NCBI GenBank assembly: GCA_035448065.1
Contig: DAOTIG010000116.1
Span: 1 to 10,836 of the forward strand
DNA length: 10,836 nt
Reading direction: 5' to 3'
Origin: Phosphoribacter sp035448065
Lineage (GTDB): Bacteria > Actinomycetota > Actinomycetes > Actinomycetales > Dermatophilaceae
Shown: positions 1 to 6,755 of the stretch, piece by piece
How positions within the stretch are numbered: position 1 is the stretch's first letter
Layout of the letters: each line of letters opens with the position of its first letter
Made by a program: the position numbers and the translations under genes
The notes under the pieces: model-generated
Databases searched by the model: none
Told to the model about the DNA's origin: nothing
The model's input: only the letters and a program-made list of their open reading frames with translations

Positions 1-480
1 CAGCAGCGACGCCTGGGTCTTCGGTGGTGTCCGGTTGATCTCGTCGGCGAGCAGCAGGTTGGTGAAGACGGGCCCCTCGCGGAAGGTGAAGTCGCTCGTC
101 GCCTGGTCGTAGATGAGCGAGCCGGTGATGTCACCCGGCATGAGGTCGGGGGTGAACTGCACCCGCTTGGTGTCGATCGCCAGGGCCTGCGCGACCGAGC
201 GGACGAGCAGCGTCTTGGCGACGCCGGGCACGCCTTCGAGCAGGATGTGTCCGCGGGAGAGCAGACAGATGATGATGCCCGAGACCGCGGCATCCTGCCC
301 GACGACCGCCTTGGCGACCTCGGAGCGCACCGCGAGCAGGGCGGCGCGGGCCCGCTCGCTCTCGAAGACCTCGTTGCTGTTGGGTGGGGTCGACGGCGCG
401 GTGGTGGCCGGCTGGCCCGGCTGCCCGAGGGGGGTCGGCGGCGCCGGGGGTGGTGCGCCGGTGGGCGGGTAGTCGGTCAT
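1..480 (-). CDS. MoxR-family AAA+ ATPase, N-terminal part (runs off left edge)
   Basis: The frame opens with ATG at 480 and stays open for 160 codons to position 1, so the C-terminus lies outside the window. After a Pro-rich, low-complexity stretch of about 35 residues comes an AAA+ core: Walker A GVPGVAKT at residues 83-90 (K89) and Walker B LLLADEIN at 142-149 (D146, E147), followed by the conserved RTPPKTQASLL segment typical of MoxR. The MoxR family is known as chaperone-like ATPases acting with DUF58/VWA-domain and membrane partners; the substrate here is unknown. The ATG overlaps the stop of the upstream DUF4350 gene by one base (TGATG), so translation is probably coupled. In related actinobacterial operons the next gene downstream is DUF58, which would lie left of this window. 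The family call is firm; the function is inferred only from family and context. Confidence 0.93.
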   Translation of the reverse strand, partial: MTDYPPTGAPPPAPPTPLGQPGQPATTAPSTPPNSNEVFESERARAALLAVRSEVAKAVVGQDAAVSGIIICLLSRGHILLEGVPGVAKTLLVRSVAQALAIDTKRVQFTPDLMPGDITGSLIYDQATSDFTFREGPVFTNLLLADEINRTPPKTQASLL

Positions 481-1715
481 CAGCGTCGGATCTCCTTCTC
501 CAGGGCCGTGAGCGCGGCTGCCAGGCTGAGCAATTCGGCTTCGGTCTGCGGCGTGCGCCCGTAGAGCAGCTCGCCGATGTCCTCGGGTCGGCGTCGGGTC
601 GCCTCGGTGACCGCGTCGACCAGCGCCCGCGGCTCGCTGCTCGCGCCGAGCCCGGCACCGAGGTAGGCCGCGACCCGGCGCCGGGTCGCGTCGCGCAGCA
701 CGGCGGCGGCTCGGCCGGTGTCGCCGGCCTTGCGATACATCCGTCCTCGGCTCTCGGTCGTCTCGACCGTGCGGACGATCACCGGCAGCGGCTCGACGAC
801 GAGCCGCCCGAACCGTCGTCCGCGCCACCAGAAGAGCCCGAAGGTCGCGAAGAGCAGCAACAGCAGGGCCGGGGTCCACCACACCGGGGTCACCTCGTCG
901 GGCCGGGTCGTCGTGCCCACCGGGACGTCCTTGAGGTCGGGCACGTACCAGACGAGTCGCGAGCTGTGACCGAGGGCGCGCAGCGCGACCGTGCCGTTGG
1001 CATGCTCCAGCACCCGGTCGTTGCGCAGCACGTCGACGCTGCCGATGACGACGAGGTCCTTGACGTAGGGCGTCGTGGTGCGCAGGTAGACGGCATACCC
1101 GCTGGTGACGAAGCAGGATTCCCTCGCGCCCGTCACGGAGTACTCCGACTGCGACCGGCCGAGCTGCTCGCCGGGTCGGACGTCGGGGGTGTCGCACGTG
1201 CTCACCAGGGCAGCGGCGTCGCGCTGCCGGTCGACCATCGAGATGCCCGGCGCGACACCGCGCAGCACCCGGCGCTCGGGCTCGACGAGCACGAGCCGCT
1301 CGGCACCGGCCACGAGGCGGCGCAGCTCGAGGATGGTCGGCTCCTGCAGGTCGACGCCGTAGCTCACGACGACTGTCGTGTCGCTGTCGATCCGGGCCCG
1401 GCGCAGGGCGTCCTGTCCGGCGACGACCTCGACCCGCACCCCCTGGCCGGCCAGCACCCGAGCCACCGCCTGTGCGCCGTTGGCGCGCGGGTTGTCGGGG
1501 TGCAGCGGCGCGGTGGTCGGGCCGCCGGGGCGCAGTGCGGTGAGCGCGACGGCGGCGAGGACGAGGACGAGCAGCACGACGAGCGCGACAGCCCACGTCG
1601 GTATGCCGCGCCGCGCCGGGGCCCCGGTCGCGTCGGTCGCGCCGGGGCTGCGCTGGGTGGCGCCCTCGTCGGGCAGCGCCGGCAGCGTGGAGTCGGTGAA
1701 GACGCTCTGGCTCAC
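480..1715 (-). CDS. DUF4350 domain-containing membrane protein
   Basis: The product is 411 aa with two membrane segments: residues about 41-61 and about 279-297 (WWTPALLLLLFATFGLFWW). Between them is an extracytoplasmic domain of about 215 residues. It starts with the HPDNPRANGAQAVARVL segment (72-88) characteristic of DUF4350 and contains two cysteines, C174 and C201, that could form a disulfide. The C-terminal tail of about 115 residues is cytoplasmic, Arg-rich and helical. The GTG start at 1715 was chosen because it overlaps the stop of the upstream DUF4129 gene as GTGA (4 bp); the same frame stays open further upstream but runs inside that gene. The stop overlaps the moxR ATG by 1 bp. DUF4350 proteins are typically encoded between DUF4129 and moxR genes; no biochemical role is established. 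An ATPase-linked envelope complex is inference. Confidence 0.88.
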   Translation of the reverse strand: MSQSVFTDSTLPALPDEGATQRSPGATDATGAPARRGIPTWAVALVVLLVLVLAAVALTALRPGGPTTAPLHPDNPRANGAQAVARVLAGQGVRVEVVAGQDALRRARIDSDTTVVVSYGVDLQEPTILELRRLVAGAERLVLVEPERRVLRGVAPGISMVDRQRDAAALVSTCDTPDVRPGEQLGRSQSEYSVTGARESCFVTSGYAVYLRTTTPYVKDLVVIGSVDVLRNDRVLEHANGTVALRALGHSSRLVWYVPDLKDVPVGTTTRPDEVTPVWWTPALLLLLFATFGLFWWRGRRFGRLVVEPLPVIVRTVETTESRGRMYRKAGDTGRAAAVLRDATRRRVAAYLGAGLGASSEPRALVDAVTEATRRRPEDIGELLYGRTPQTEAELLSLAAALTALEKEIRR

Positions 1716-2425
1716 GGCGCGCTCCGCTCGGTGCCCGGAGCCGACCAGCCGACCGGCTCGGCGGCGGTCGCCGACAGGTCCGGCCGGGCCGAGCGCAAGG
1801 TGCGCTCCACCGTGGCGACGTGGCGGGCGTCCGGCTCCTGCGCGGCATACCGGCCGTAGCGCACGAGGTCGAAGAGGTCCATCGCGTGCCCGGTGGCGGG
1901 GGCGTGGGCGGGGAAGACGACGGCGAGCTGGGTGCCGATCTCGTGCGCGGTGAGCGACGGCGCGTCCGAGAGCAGGGTGCGGTCGGCGGACTCGCGGGCG
2001 ATCGCCCGGGTGAGCTCGACGACGGCGTCGTTCCACCGCCCGTCGCGCAGCGCGGCCGTCCCGCGGTCACGGAACTGCTCCGCGGACAGGTCCAGCCTGC
2101 CGAGGACGCTGCGGTCCTCGACCTCCTCGACGACCCGTCGCTCCGACCGGATCCGGCTGAGGACGAGCACGACGACACCGATGACGAGCGCGATCGCGAT
2201 GCCGACCCAGATGTCTGACGCGGGTGTGACGTTGGGGCCGCTGGGCACCTGGTTGAACAGCCGCGAGAGCACCTCGCCGAACCAGCTGAGGATGCGCTGC
2301 CCGAGCGTCTGCGCGTCCTGGTAATCGGGCTTGGCCAGCTCGTCGGCGAGCCAGCGCTGCCCCTCGGGGACGCTCGGGTTGACGTCGGCAGGCAGGGTCG
2401 TCGAGGCCCACAGCAACGGGGTCAT
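1712..2425 (-). CDS. DUF4129 domain-containing membrane protein
   Basis: The product is 237 aa. It has a short N-terminus that may be a signal-like or membrane-proximal segment, an extracytoplasmic amphipathic stretch, one clear membrane helix at about residues 72-91 (IWVGIAIALVIGVVVLVLS), and a cytoplasmic domain of about 145 residues matching DUF4129. A helical hairpin at about 120-146 (RGTAALRDGRWNDAVVELTRA) resembles a TPR unit. The ATG at 2425 overlaps the stop of the upstream membrane-protein gene as ATGA (4 bp), and its own stop overlaps the next GTG as GTGA. The family is of unknown function and is recurrently linked to moxR/DUF58 genes; it may be a membrane adaptor, which is inference. 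Confidence 0.85.
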   Translation of the reverse strand: MTPLLWASTTLPADVNPSVPEGQRWLADELAKPDYQDAQTLGQRILSWFGEVLSRLFNQVPSGPNVTPASDIWVGIAIALVIGVVVLVLSRIRSERRVVEEVEDRSVLGRLDLSAEQFRDRGTAALRDGRWNDAVVELTRAIARESADRTLLSDAPSLTAHEIGTQLAVVFPAHAPATGHAMDLFDLVRYGRYAAQEPDARHVATVERTLRSARPDLSATAAEPVGWSAPGTERSAP

Positions 2426-3474
2426 CGGCTCGCTCCGCGGGCGGCGGCGGCCCGGATCAGCGCGAGGTCGAAGCCCTCGAGCCGGATCCGCGCGTCGAGG
2501 TAGAGCAGCAGCAGCAGCCCGGCGAGGAAGGGCGTGACGAGGGTGGCGGCCGCGAGGTTGGCCAGGGTGAAGAGGAACGGGCTCAGGCTCGTGCGCAGCG
2601 GGCGGGAGAGCTCGAGCAGGTCGGTGAGCAGGGCGAGCAGCCCCCAGATCGGCAGCTGGAGGAACCAGTAGACCGGCAGCACGATGCCCAGGCCGAGCAG
2701 CGCGACGCCGATGATCGTCCAGTAGCGGGTGCGCGACAGCTGCCAGCCGCGGCGCAGCGCGGCGCGGACGCCGAGCCCTTCGAGGACCACCGCCGGCAGG
2801 GCGAAGAGCAGCCGGGGGAGCAGCCACAGGGTGCCCACCGCGGCGCCGACGCTGAGCAGCATCCCGAGGATGAGGATGACCGGCACCGGCGCGGTGCTGA
2901 GCAGCGCCATCGCGAGGACGAGCAGCGTGCTCGGGCCGATGGCCACCAGGCTGAGCACCGCGCAGACCCCGAGGATCGCCCAGATCCGCGGGCGCACCGA
3001 CCGCCAGATCGCGGAGAGGTCGAGGCGGCGGCCGAGGACGGCCTGGCCGAGCGACTCGGAGAGGCTGGCGCCGAGCAGCAGGACGGCGAGTCCCGAGCCG
3101 CCGAAGCTCAGGCTCACGGTGAGCAGCCCGCTGTCGAAGACCCGGTTGACCCCGAGGGCCGAGAACAGTGGTCCGGCGACGGCAACGCCGACAGCGATGA
3201 GCAGGGGGATGGCGGCCACCGCGTTGGCGATCGCGGCGGCACCGAGGACCGGTCCGGGATTGCGTCGGACGTGCCGGGTGGCGCCGTCGATGAGCTCGCC
3301 GAGGCTCAGCGGCCGCAGCGGGACGATGCCGGGCTTGGCGAGGGTGGGCAGCGCATAGCGCTGGTATGCCGCGGGCTCGAGCCCGCGGGTCAGCCCGCCG
3401 GGCGGGAGGTAGCTCGCCGGACGGGCCCGGGTCTCGGCCTCCGTGGCGCCCGGGGGCGGCCCGAAGCCGCTCAT
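2422..3474 (-). CDS. Multi-pass membrane protein, glycerophosphodiesterase membrane-domain-like
   Basis: The product is 350 aa. A hydrophilic N-terminus of about 50 residues leads into the conserved GIVPLRPLSLGELIDGATRH segment (49-68) and then about six or more hydrophobic helices between residues 75 and 335. The protein ends with LLYLDARIRLEGFDLALI (323-340). This pattern is typical of actinobacterial proteins annotated as a glycerophosphoryl diester phosphodiesterase membrane domain. No phosphodiesterase catalytic domain is present, so an enzymatic name would mislead. It is the first gene of the four-gene block with DUF4129, DUF4350 and moxR. The ATG at 3474 follows a weak AGGTG about 6 nt upstream, and 133 bp separate it from the preceding gene, consistent with an operon promoter. 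Transport or envelope function is unproven. Confidence 0.85.
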   Translation of the reverse strand: MSGFGPPPGATEAETRARPASYLPPGGLTRGLEPAAYQRYALPTLAKPGIVPLRPLSLGELIDGATRHVRRNPGPVLGAAAIANAVAAIPLLIAVGVAVAGPLFSALGVNRVFDSGLLTVSLSFGGSGLAVLLLGASLSESLGQAVLGRRLDLSAIWRSVRPRIWAILGVCAVLSLVAIGPSTLLVLAMALLSTAPVPVILILGMLLSVGAAVGTLWLLPRLLFALPAVVLEGLGVRAALRRGWQLSRTRYWTIIGVALLGLGIVLPVYWFLQLPIWGLLALLTDLLELSRPLRTSLSPFLFTLANLAAATLVTPFLAGLLLLLYLDARIRLEGFDLALIRAAAARGASR

Positions 3475-3534
3475 GGCGCACCTGTCGGCACGGCGGCCCC
3501 CTGTGGCTGGCTGGTCTGACCGGTTGGAGCCTCG

Positions 3535-3540
3535 AGCCTA
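3535..3540 (-). promoter_or_regulatory. Candidate -10 element (TAGGCT) for the moxR-type operon
   Basis: The only non-coding stretch before the four-gene membrane/MoxR block is 3475-3607. It contains TAGGCT on the minus strand, which fits the actinobacterial TANNNT -10 pattern and lies 60 bp before the ATG at 3474. No convincing -35 hexamer was found at the usual spacing. The same hexamer is used in the better-supported leaderless promoter of the aldehyde dehydrogenase gene. Confidence 0.25.
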
Positions 3541-3559
3541 CCCAATGCGCTGCTCGGTC

Positions 3560-3575
3560 GCCCGGCGTGCCGGGC
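3560..3575. other. GC-rich inverted repeat downstream of the uridine-kinase-like gene
   Basis: GCCCGGC and GCCGGGC (7 bp each) flank a 2-nt centre. They lie 33 bp beyond the kinase stop and about 85 bp before the next gene. There is no T-tract. It could be a weak hairpin terminator for the kinase transcript or an operator-like dyad; in DNA this GC-rich such dyads also arise by chance. Confidence 0.25.
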
Positions 3576-3607
3576 CGACTCGGGACCGCGCGGGGCGAGC
3601 CGGGTCG

Positions 3608-4267
3608 TCAGCGCAGCAGCGCCTCGAGATCCTGCGGCCGGATCGTCGCCGCGCCGAGCGCCTCGGCCCGGGCGAGGATGGCCGGCTCCCGGCGGGCCAG
3701 CTCGATGCCGCGGCGGACCAGCACGAGCGGCGGCTTGCGTCGCTCGGCCAGGTCGCGCAGCAGTCGGCGGGCGAAGTTCTCGGCACGGGAGTGGCTCACG
3801 CACCAGGCCCCGCGCAGCAGCCCGCGCTCGGCGAGGACGGGGGCGATCTCGGCGGCGAAGATCCCCTCGGCGAGCACGAGCTGGCCGGGCCGCACGGTCA
3901 CCGTGCTCGAGCCGACGGCCCGGGAGGTCGAGATGTCGTAGGTCGGCACCTGGACGCTGCCGGTCTGCACGAGCTGCTCCAGCGCGGCCACCGCAGCACC
4001 GGCGTCCCAGCTGCCCGCGTCGTCCCAGTCCGGCAGCCGGGTGCCGCCGCCGAGGTCGACCATCGGCAGGGTCGGGTCGTCGCCGTCCTTGTAGAAGTCG
4101 TCGAGCCGCACGACCGGCCAGCCATGGGCCGCCTGCAGGCGCGCGCAGACCCGGCTCTTGCCGGCCCCCGACGGCCCGGTGACGAGCACGACCCGACCGC
4201 CACCGACGGCCCGGTCGGTACGGTCAGCCCGGTCGTCCCGGTCGTCCCGCTCGCTCTCGCCGCTCAC
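3608..4267 (-). CDS. Uridine-kinase-like P-loop nucleoside kinase
   Basis: The product is 219 aa. It has Walker A GPSGAGKS at residues 31-38, the uridine kinase/phosphoribulokinase-type substrate motif DDFYKD at 56-61, WDD at 81-83, PTYD at 108-111, EGIFA at 134-138, and a lid-like Arg cluster RRLLRD at 167-172. These indicate ATP-dependent phosphorylation of a nucleoside, most likely uridine or cytidine to the monophosphate in pyrimidine salvage. The sequence is not the canonical Udk type, so the substrate is uncertain. The GTG start at 4267 lies 7 bp after the stop of the truncated aldehyde dehydrogenase gene, so it is probably the last gene of that operon. The first 20 residues are an Asp/Arg repeat encoded by a 9-bp tandem repeat. 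No strong Shine-Dalgarno is seen, and no in-frame start between the repeat and Walker A is clearly better. Confidence 0.82.
   Translation of the reverse strand: MSGESERDDRDDRADRTDRAVGGGRVVLVTGPSGAGKSRVCARLQAAHGWPVVRLDDFYKDGDDPTLPMVDLGGGTRLPDWDDAGSWDAGAAVAALEQLVQTGSVQVPTYDISTSRAVGSSTVTVRPGQLVLAEGIFAAEIAPVLAERGLLRGAWCVSHSRAENFARRLLRDLAERRKPPLVLVRRGIELARREPAILARAEALGAATIRPQDLEALLR
4210..4254. repeat. 9-bp tandem repeat (5 imperfect units) in the kinase N-terminus
   Basis: Plus-strand units are CCCGGTCGG (4210-4218), TACGGTCAG (4219-4227), CCCGGTCGT (4228-4236), CCCGGTCGT (4237-4245) and CCCGCTCGC (4246-4254). Two adjacent units are identical. Read on the minus strand they give tripeptide repeats of the form x-D-R (DDR, DDR, ADR, TDR) at about residues 8-19 of the uridine-kinase-like protein, just before the P-loop domain. 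Unit length is a multiple of 3, so copy-number change would keep the frame. Confidence 0.75.
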
Positions 4268-4274
4268 GGGTGGG

Positions 4275-5222
4275 TCAGCGGCCCTTGGGGTGCCAGACCG
4301 TCTTGGTCTCCAGGTATGCCGCCATCCGCTCCAGTCCCGGGGTGGCGAGCCAGTCCGGCTCGACCGCGGTCAGCCCGTCGCCGGCGGCGCCGTCCCCCGC
4401 CGGCCGCACGACCCGCTTGAGATTGTCGGCGGCGGCCGCCTCGAGCTCGCCCCAGGAGACCCCATCGGCATCGGCGCAGCCGGTGAGGTCGATGGCGTTG
4501 ACGTCCCGGTGCGAGGCGAGCCACGGCGCGACCTCGGCGGTCCGACCGGTGATGAGGTTGACCACCCCGCCCGGCAGGTCCGAGGTCGCGAGCACCTCGC
4601 CGAGCGTCACCGCCGGCAGCGGCCGCTGCTCGCTCGCGAGCACGACGCAGGTGTTGCCCGACACGATCGCCGGCGCGATCACCGAGACCAGCCCCAGCAG
4701 CGAGGAGCGTTGCGGCGCAACGATAGCCACCACGCCGGTCGGCTCGGGCGCCGAGATGTCGAAGTACGGTCCGGCCACCGGGTTGAGCCCGCCGAGCACC
4801 TGGGCGAGCTTGTCCGGCCACCCGGCATACCAGACCCACCGGTCGATCGCGGCCTCGACGACCGCGCGCGCCCGGGCCGGCGTCAGCCCCTCGCCGGCCG
4901 CCACCTCGTCGGTGAACTGCCCGGCCCGACCCTGCATCACCTCGGCGACCCGATAGAGCACCTGACCGCGGTTGTATGCCGTCGCGCCGCTCCACCCGCC
5001 GACCGCGGCCCGCGCCGCCACCACCGCGTCGCGGGCGTCCTTGCGCGAGCCCAGCGCCGCATTGGCGAGGAAGGCCCCGGGCCGGCCGTTGCGACCAGGC
5101 GCGGCGTGCACGGCATACGAGCGCCCGGACTCCGAGCGCGGGAACTTGCCGCCGACGTAGAGCTTGTAGGTCTTGCGGACCTCCAGCCGACCGGCCGGGC
5201 TGGTCGGACGCGTCGGGCTCAT
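4275..5222 (-). CDS. Truncated aldehyde dehydrogenase-like protein lacking catalytic residues
   Basis: The product is 315 aa against roughly 480-500 for a complete aldehyde dehydrogenase. It keeps the fold's N-terminal and NAD-binding features: KTYKLYVGGKFPRSESGR at 17-34, PTGVVAIVAPQ at 151-161, VSGNTCVVL at 177-185, and LPGGVVNLITG at 206-216. The usual PWN asparagine is replaced by APQ, FTGS is replaced by LTGC (236-239), and ELGGK and the GQxC catalytic-cysteine segment are absent, as is most of the catalytic domain. The only cysteines are C182 and C239. ATG at 5222 overlaps the stop of the active paralogue as ATGA. The reading frame is intact, so this looks like a conserved pseudoenzyme rather than a decaying gene. 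It is probably a partner subunit of the upstream dehydrogenase, resembling the non-catalytic second half of ALDH16-type fused proteins; that link is inference. Confidence 0.82.
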   Translation of the reverse strand: MSPTRPTSPAGRLEVRKTYKLYVGGKFPRSESGRSYAVHAAPGRNGRPGAFLANAALGSRKDARDAVVAARAAVGGWSGATAYNRGQVLYRVAEVMQGRAGQFTDEVAAGEGLTPARARAVVEAAIDRWVWYAGWPDKLAQVLGGLNPVAGPYFDISAPEPTGVVAIVAPQRSSLLGLVSVIAPAIVSGNTCVVLASEQRPLPAVTLGEVLATSDLPGGVVNLITGRTAEVAPWLASHRDVNAIDLTGCADADGVSWGELEAAAADNLKRVVRPAGDGAAGDGLTAVEPDWLATPGLERMAAYLETKTVWHPKGR

Positions 5223-6685
5223 CGGGCGCTCCCCTTCCGGGTCGACTCGGTCGCTGCCTGCAGATAGGCCTCCAGCCCGTGCCGGCCGCCCTCCCGGCCG
5301 TAGCCGGACTCCTGGTAGCCGCCGAACGGGCTGGTCGGGTCGAACTGGTTGAAGGTGTTGGCCCAGACGACGCCGGCCCGCAGCTGGTCGGCCATCCAGA
5401 GGATCCGGCTGCCCTTCTCGGTCCACACTCCGGCCGACAGTCCGTAGGGGGTGTTGTTCGCCTTGGCGACCGCCTCGGCGGGAGTGCGGAAGGTGAGCAC
5501 CGACAGCACCGGGCCGAAGATCTCCTCCTGGGCGATTCGGTGCGCCTGGCTCACCCCGGTGAAGACCGTCGGGCGGAACCAGAAGCCGTTCTTCGGCAGC
5601 GGGCAGCCGCTGTCCCACCGGGTCGCGCCCTCGGCCTCGCCGGCCGCGCTGAGCTCGGTGATCCGGTCGAGCTGGTGGCGGCTGTTGATCGCGCCGACGT
5701 CGGTGTTCTTGTCCATCGGGTCACCGACCCGCAGGGTGGCCAGCCGCCGCTTGAGGCGCCGCTCGACCTCTTCGGCGATCGGCTCCTGCACGAGCAATCG
5801 GCTTCCGGCGCAACAGACTTGGCCCTGGTTGAAGAAGATGCCGTTGACGATGCCCTCGACCGCCTGGTCGATCGGCGCATCGTCGAAGACGATGTTGGCG
5901 GCCTTGCCGCCGAGCTCGAGGGTGGCCCGCTTGCGGGTGCCGGCGACCGCGCGCGCGATGAGCTTGCCGACCTCGGTCGAGCCGGTGAAGGCGATCTTGT
6001 CGATGCCCGGGTGCTCGACGATCGCCTGGCCGGTGGCCCCGGCGCCGGTGACGATGTTGACGACGCCGGCCGGCAGGTCGGCCTGCTGGCAGATCTCGGC
6101 GAACAGCAGCGCGGTGAGCGGGGTCGTCTCGGCCGGCTTGAGCACGACCGTGTTGCCGCACGCGAGAGCCGGCGCGATCTTCCACGCGAGCATGAGGAAG
6201 GGGAAGTTCCACGGGATGACCTGCCCGACGACGCCGACCGGCTGCGGGTCCGGACCCAGGCCCGCATACGAGAGCTTGTCGGCCCATCCCGCGTGGTAGA
6301 AGAAGTGCGCCGCCGCGAGCGGGATGTCGACGTCGCGGCTCTCCTTGATCGGCTTGCCGTTGTCGAGGGTCTCGAGGACGGCGAGCTCGCGGGCCCGCTC
6401 CTGGATGATCCGGGCGATCCGGTAGAGGTACTTGCCGCGCTCAGTGCCGCTGAGCCGGCTCCACACTCGCGTGTATGCCGACCGCGCGGCCTTCACCGCG
6501 CGGTCGACGTCCGCGGCGCTCGCCTCGCCGATCTCGGCGAGGACCTCCTCGGTGGCCGGGTTGACGGTCGCGAAGGCGGCCCCGGCGGCCTCGACGAACT
6601 CGCCTCCGACGAAGAGCCCGTAGGAGGGCTGGATGTCGACGACCGCGCGGGACTCCGGGGCCGGTGCGTAGTCGAACTTCGGCAT
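5219..6685 (-). CDS. NAD(P)-dependent aldehyde dehydrogenase
   Basis: The product is 488 aa, full length for the family. Visible signatures are PWNFP with N160, KPAE (K183, E186), FTGSTEVGK (233-241), ELGGK with general base E257, FNQGQVCCAGSR (285-296) with catalytic cysteine most likely C291, EEIFGPV (387-393), and the C-terminal SPFGGYQESGYGREGG. It should oxidise an aldehyde to a carboxylate with NAD(P). Lying directly downstream of deoC, acetaldehyde released from deoxyribose-5-phosphate is the natural substrate, which is inference. Its stop overlaps the start of the truncated paralogue by 4 bp, so the two are probably made in equal amounts. The ATG at 6685 has no Shine-Dalgarno but has a TAGGCT hexamer 6 nt upstream, suggesting leaderless transcription from its own promoter. 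Confidence 0.95.
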   Translation of the reverse strand: MPKFDYAPAPESRAVVDIQPSYGLFVGGEFVEAAGAAFATVNPATEEVLAEIGEASAADVDRAVKAARSAYTRVWSRLSGTERGKYLYRIARIIQERARELAVLETLDNGKPIKESRDVDIPLAAAHFFYHAGWADKLSYAGLGPDPQPVGVVGQVIPWNFPFLMLAWKIAPALACGNTVVLKPAETTPLTALLFAEICQQADLPAGVVNIVTGAGATGQAIVEHPGIDKIAFTGSTEVGKLIARAVAGTRKRATLELGGKAANIVFDDAPIDQAVEGIVNGIFFNQGQVCCAGSRLLVQEPIAEEVERRLKRRLATLRVGDPMDKNTDVGAINSRHQLDRITELSAAGEAEGATRWDSGCPLPKNGFWFRPTVFTGVSQAHRIAQEEIFGPVLSVLTFRTPAEAVAKANNTPYGLSAGVWTEKGSRILWMADQLRAGVVWANTFNQFDPTSPFGGYQESGYGREGGRHGLEAYLQAATESTRKGSAR

Positions 6686-6691
6686 CTGACA

Positions 6692-6697
6692 AGCCTA
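6692..6697 (-). promoter_or_regulatory. Leaderless -10 element (TAGGCT) for the aldehyde dehydrogenase gene
   Basis: TAGGCT on the minus strand matches TANNNT. It is followed by exactly 6 nt (TGTCAG) and then the ATG at 6685, so the predicted transcript would begin at the start codon. No Shine-Dalgarno precedes this ATG and no clear -35 is seen. A hairpin after deoC lies just upstream, which favours a separate promoter. Confidence 0.55.
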
Positions 6698-6732
6698 TTC
6701 GCTGGGTACCTGAGTGATGGGTAGTTCGGGGG

Positions 6733-6753
6733 CACGGGGGCGGAGCCCCCGTG
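6733..6753 (-). terminator. Hairpin terminator candidate after deoC
   Basis: Perfect 9-bp inverted repeat CACGGGGGC / GCCCCCGTG with a 3-nt loop. It begins 2 nt after the deoC stop and ends about 36 bp before the -10 element of the aldehyde dehydrogenase gene. It lacks a T-tract, as is common for actinobacterial terminators. Its position between two genes on the same strand supports termination or attenuation of the deoC transcript. Confidence 0.6.
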
Positions 6754-6755
6754 GG

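Noticed and set aside
384..1859. A 491-codon plus-strand open frame
   Set aside because: Antisense to the DUF4350 gene and the start of moxR; composition is typical of a GC-rich shadow frame.
1716..2036. Upstream extension of the DUF4350 reading frame
   Set aside because: The frame stays open but overlaps the DUF4129 gene, and the translation is Arg/Pro-rich. The GTG at 1715 with its 4-bp overlap is a much better start.
2426..3481. Upstream extension of the DUF4129 frame
   Set aside because: It runs through the membrane-protein gene and gives an Arg/Pro/Ala-rich peptide. The ATGA junction at 2425 fits operon structure.
4275..5222. The short aldehyde dehydrogenase as a decayed pseudogene
   Set aside because: The frame is uninterrupted, codon use matches its neighbours, the start overlaps the active paralogue's stop, and motifs are altered in an orderly way. 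A functional pseudoenzyme is more likely.
4976..6724. A 582-codon plus-strand open frame
   Set aside because: Antisense to both aldehyde dehydrogenase genes, with low-complexity composition and no recognisable motif.
6733..6753. The perfect dyad as a mobile-element inverted repeat or attachment site
   Set aside because: The two arms are adjacent with a 3-nt loop, there is no transposase or integrase gene, and the location right after a stop codon fits a transcript hairpin.
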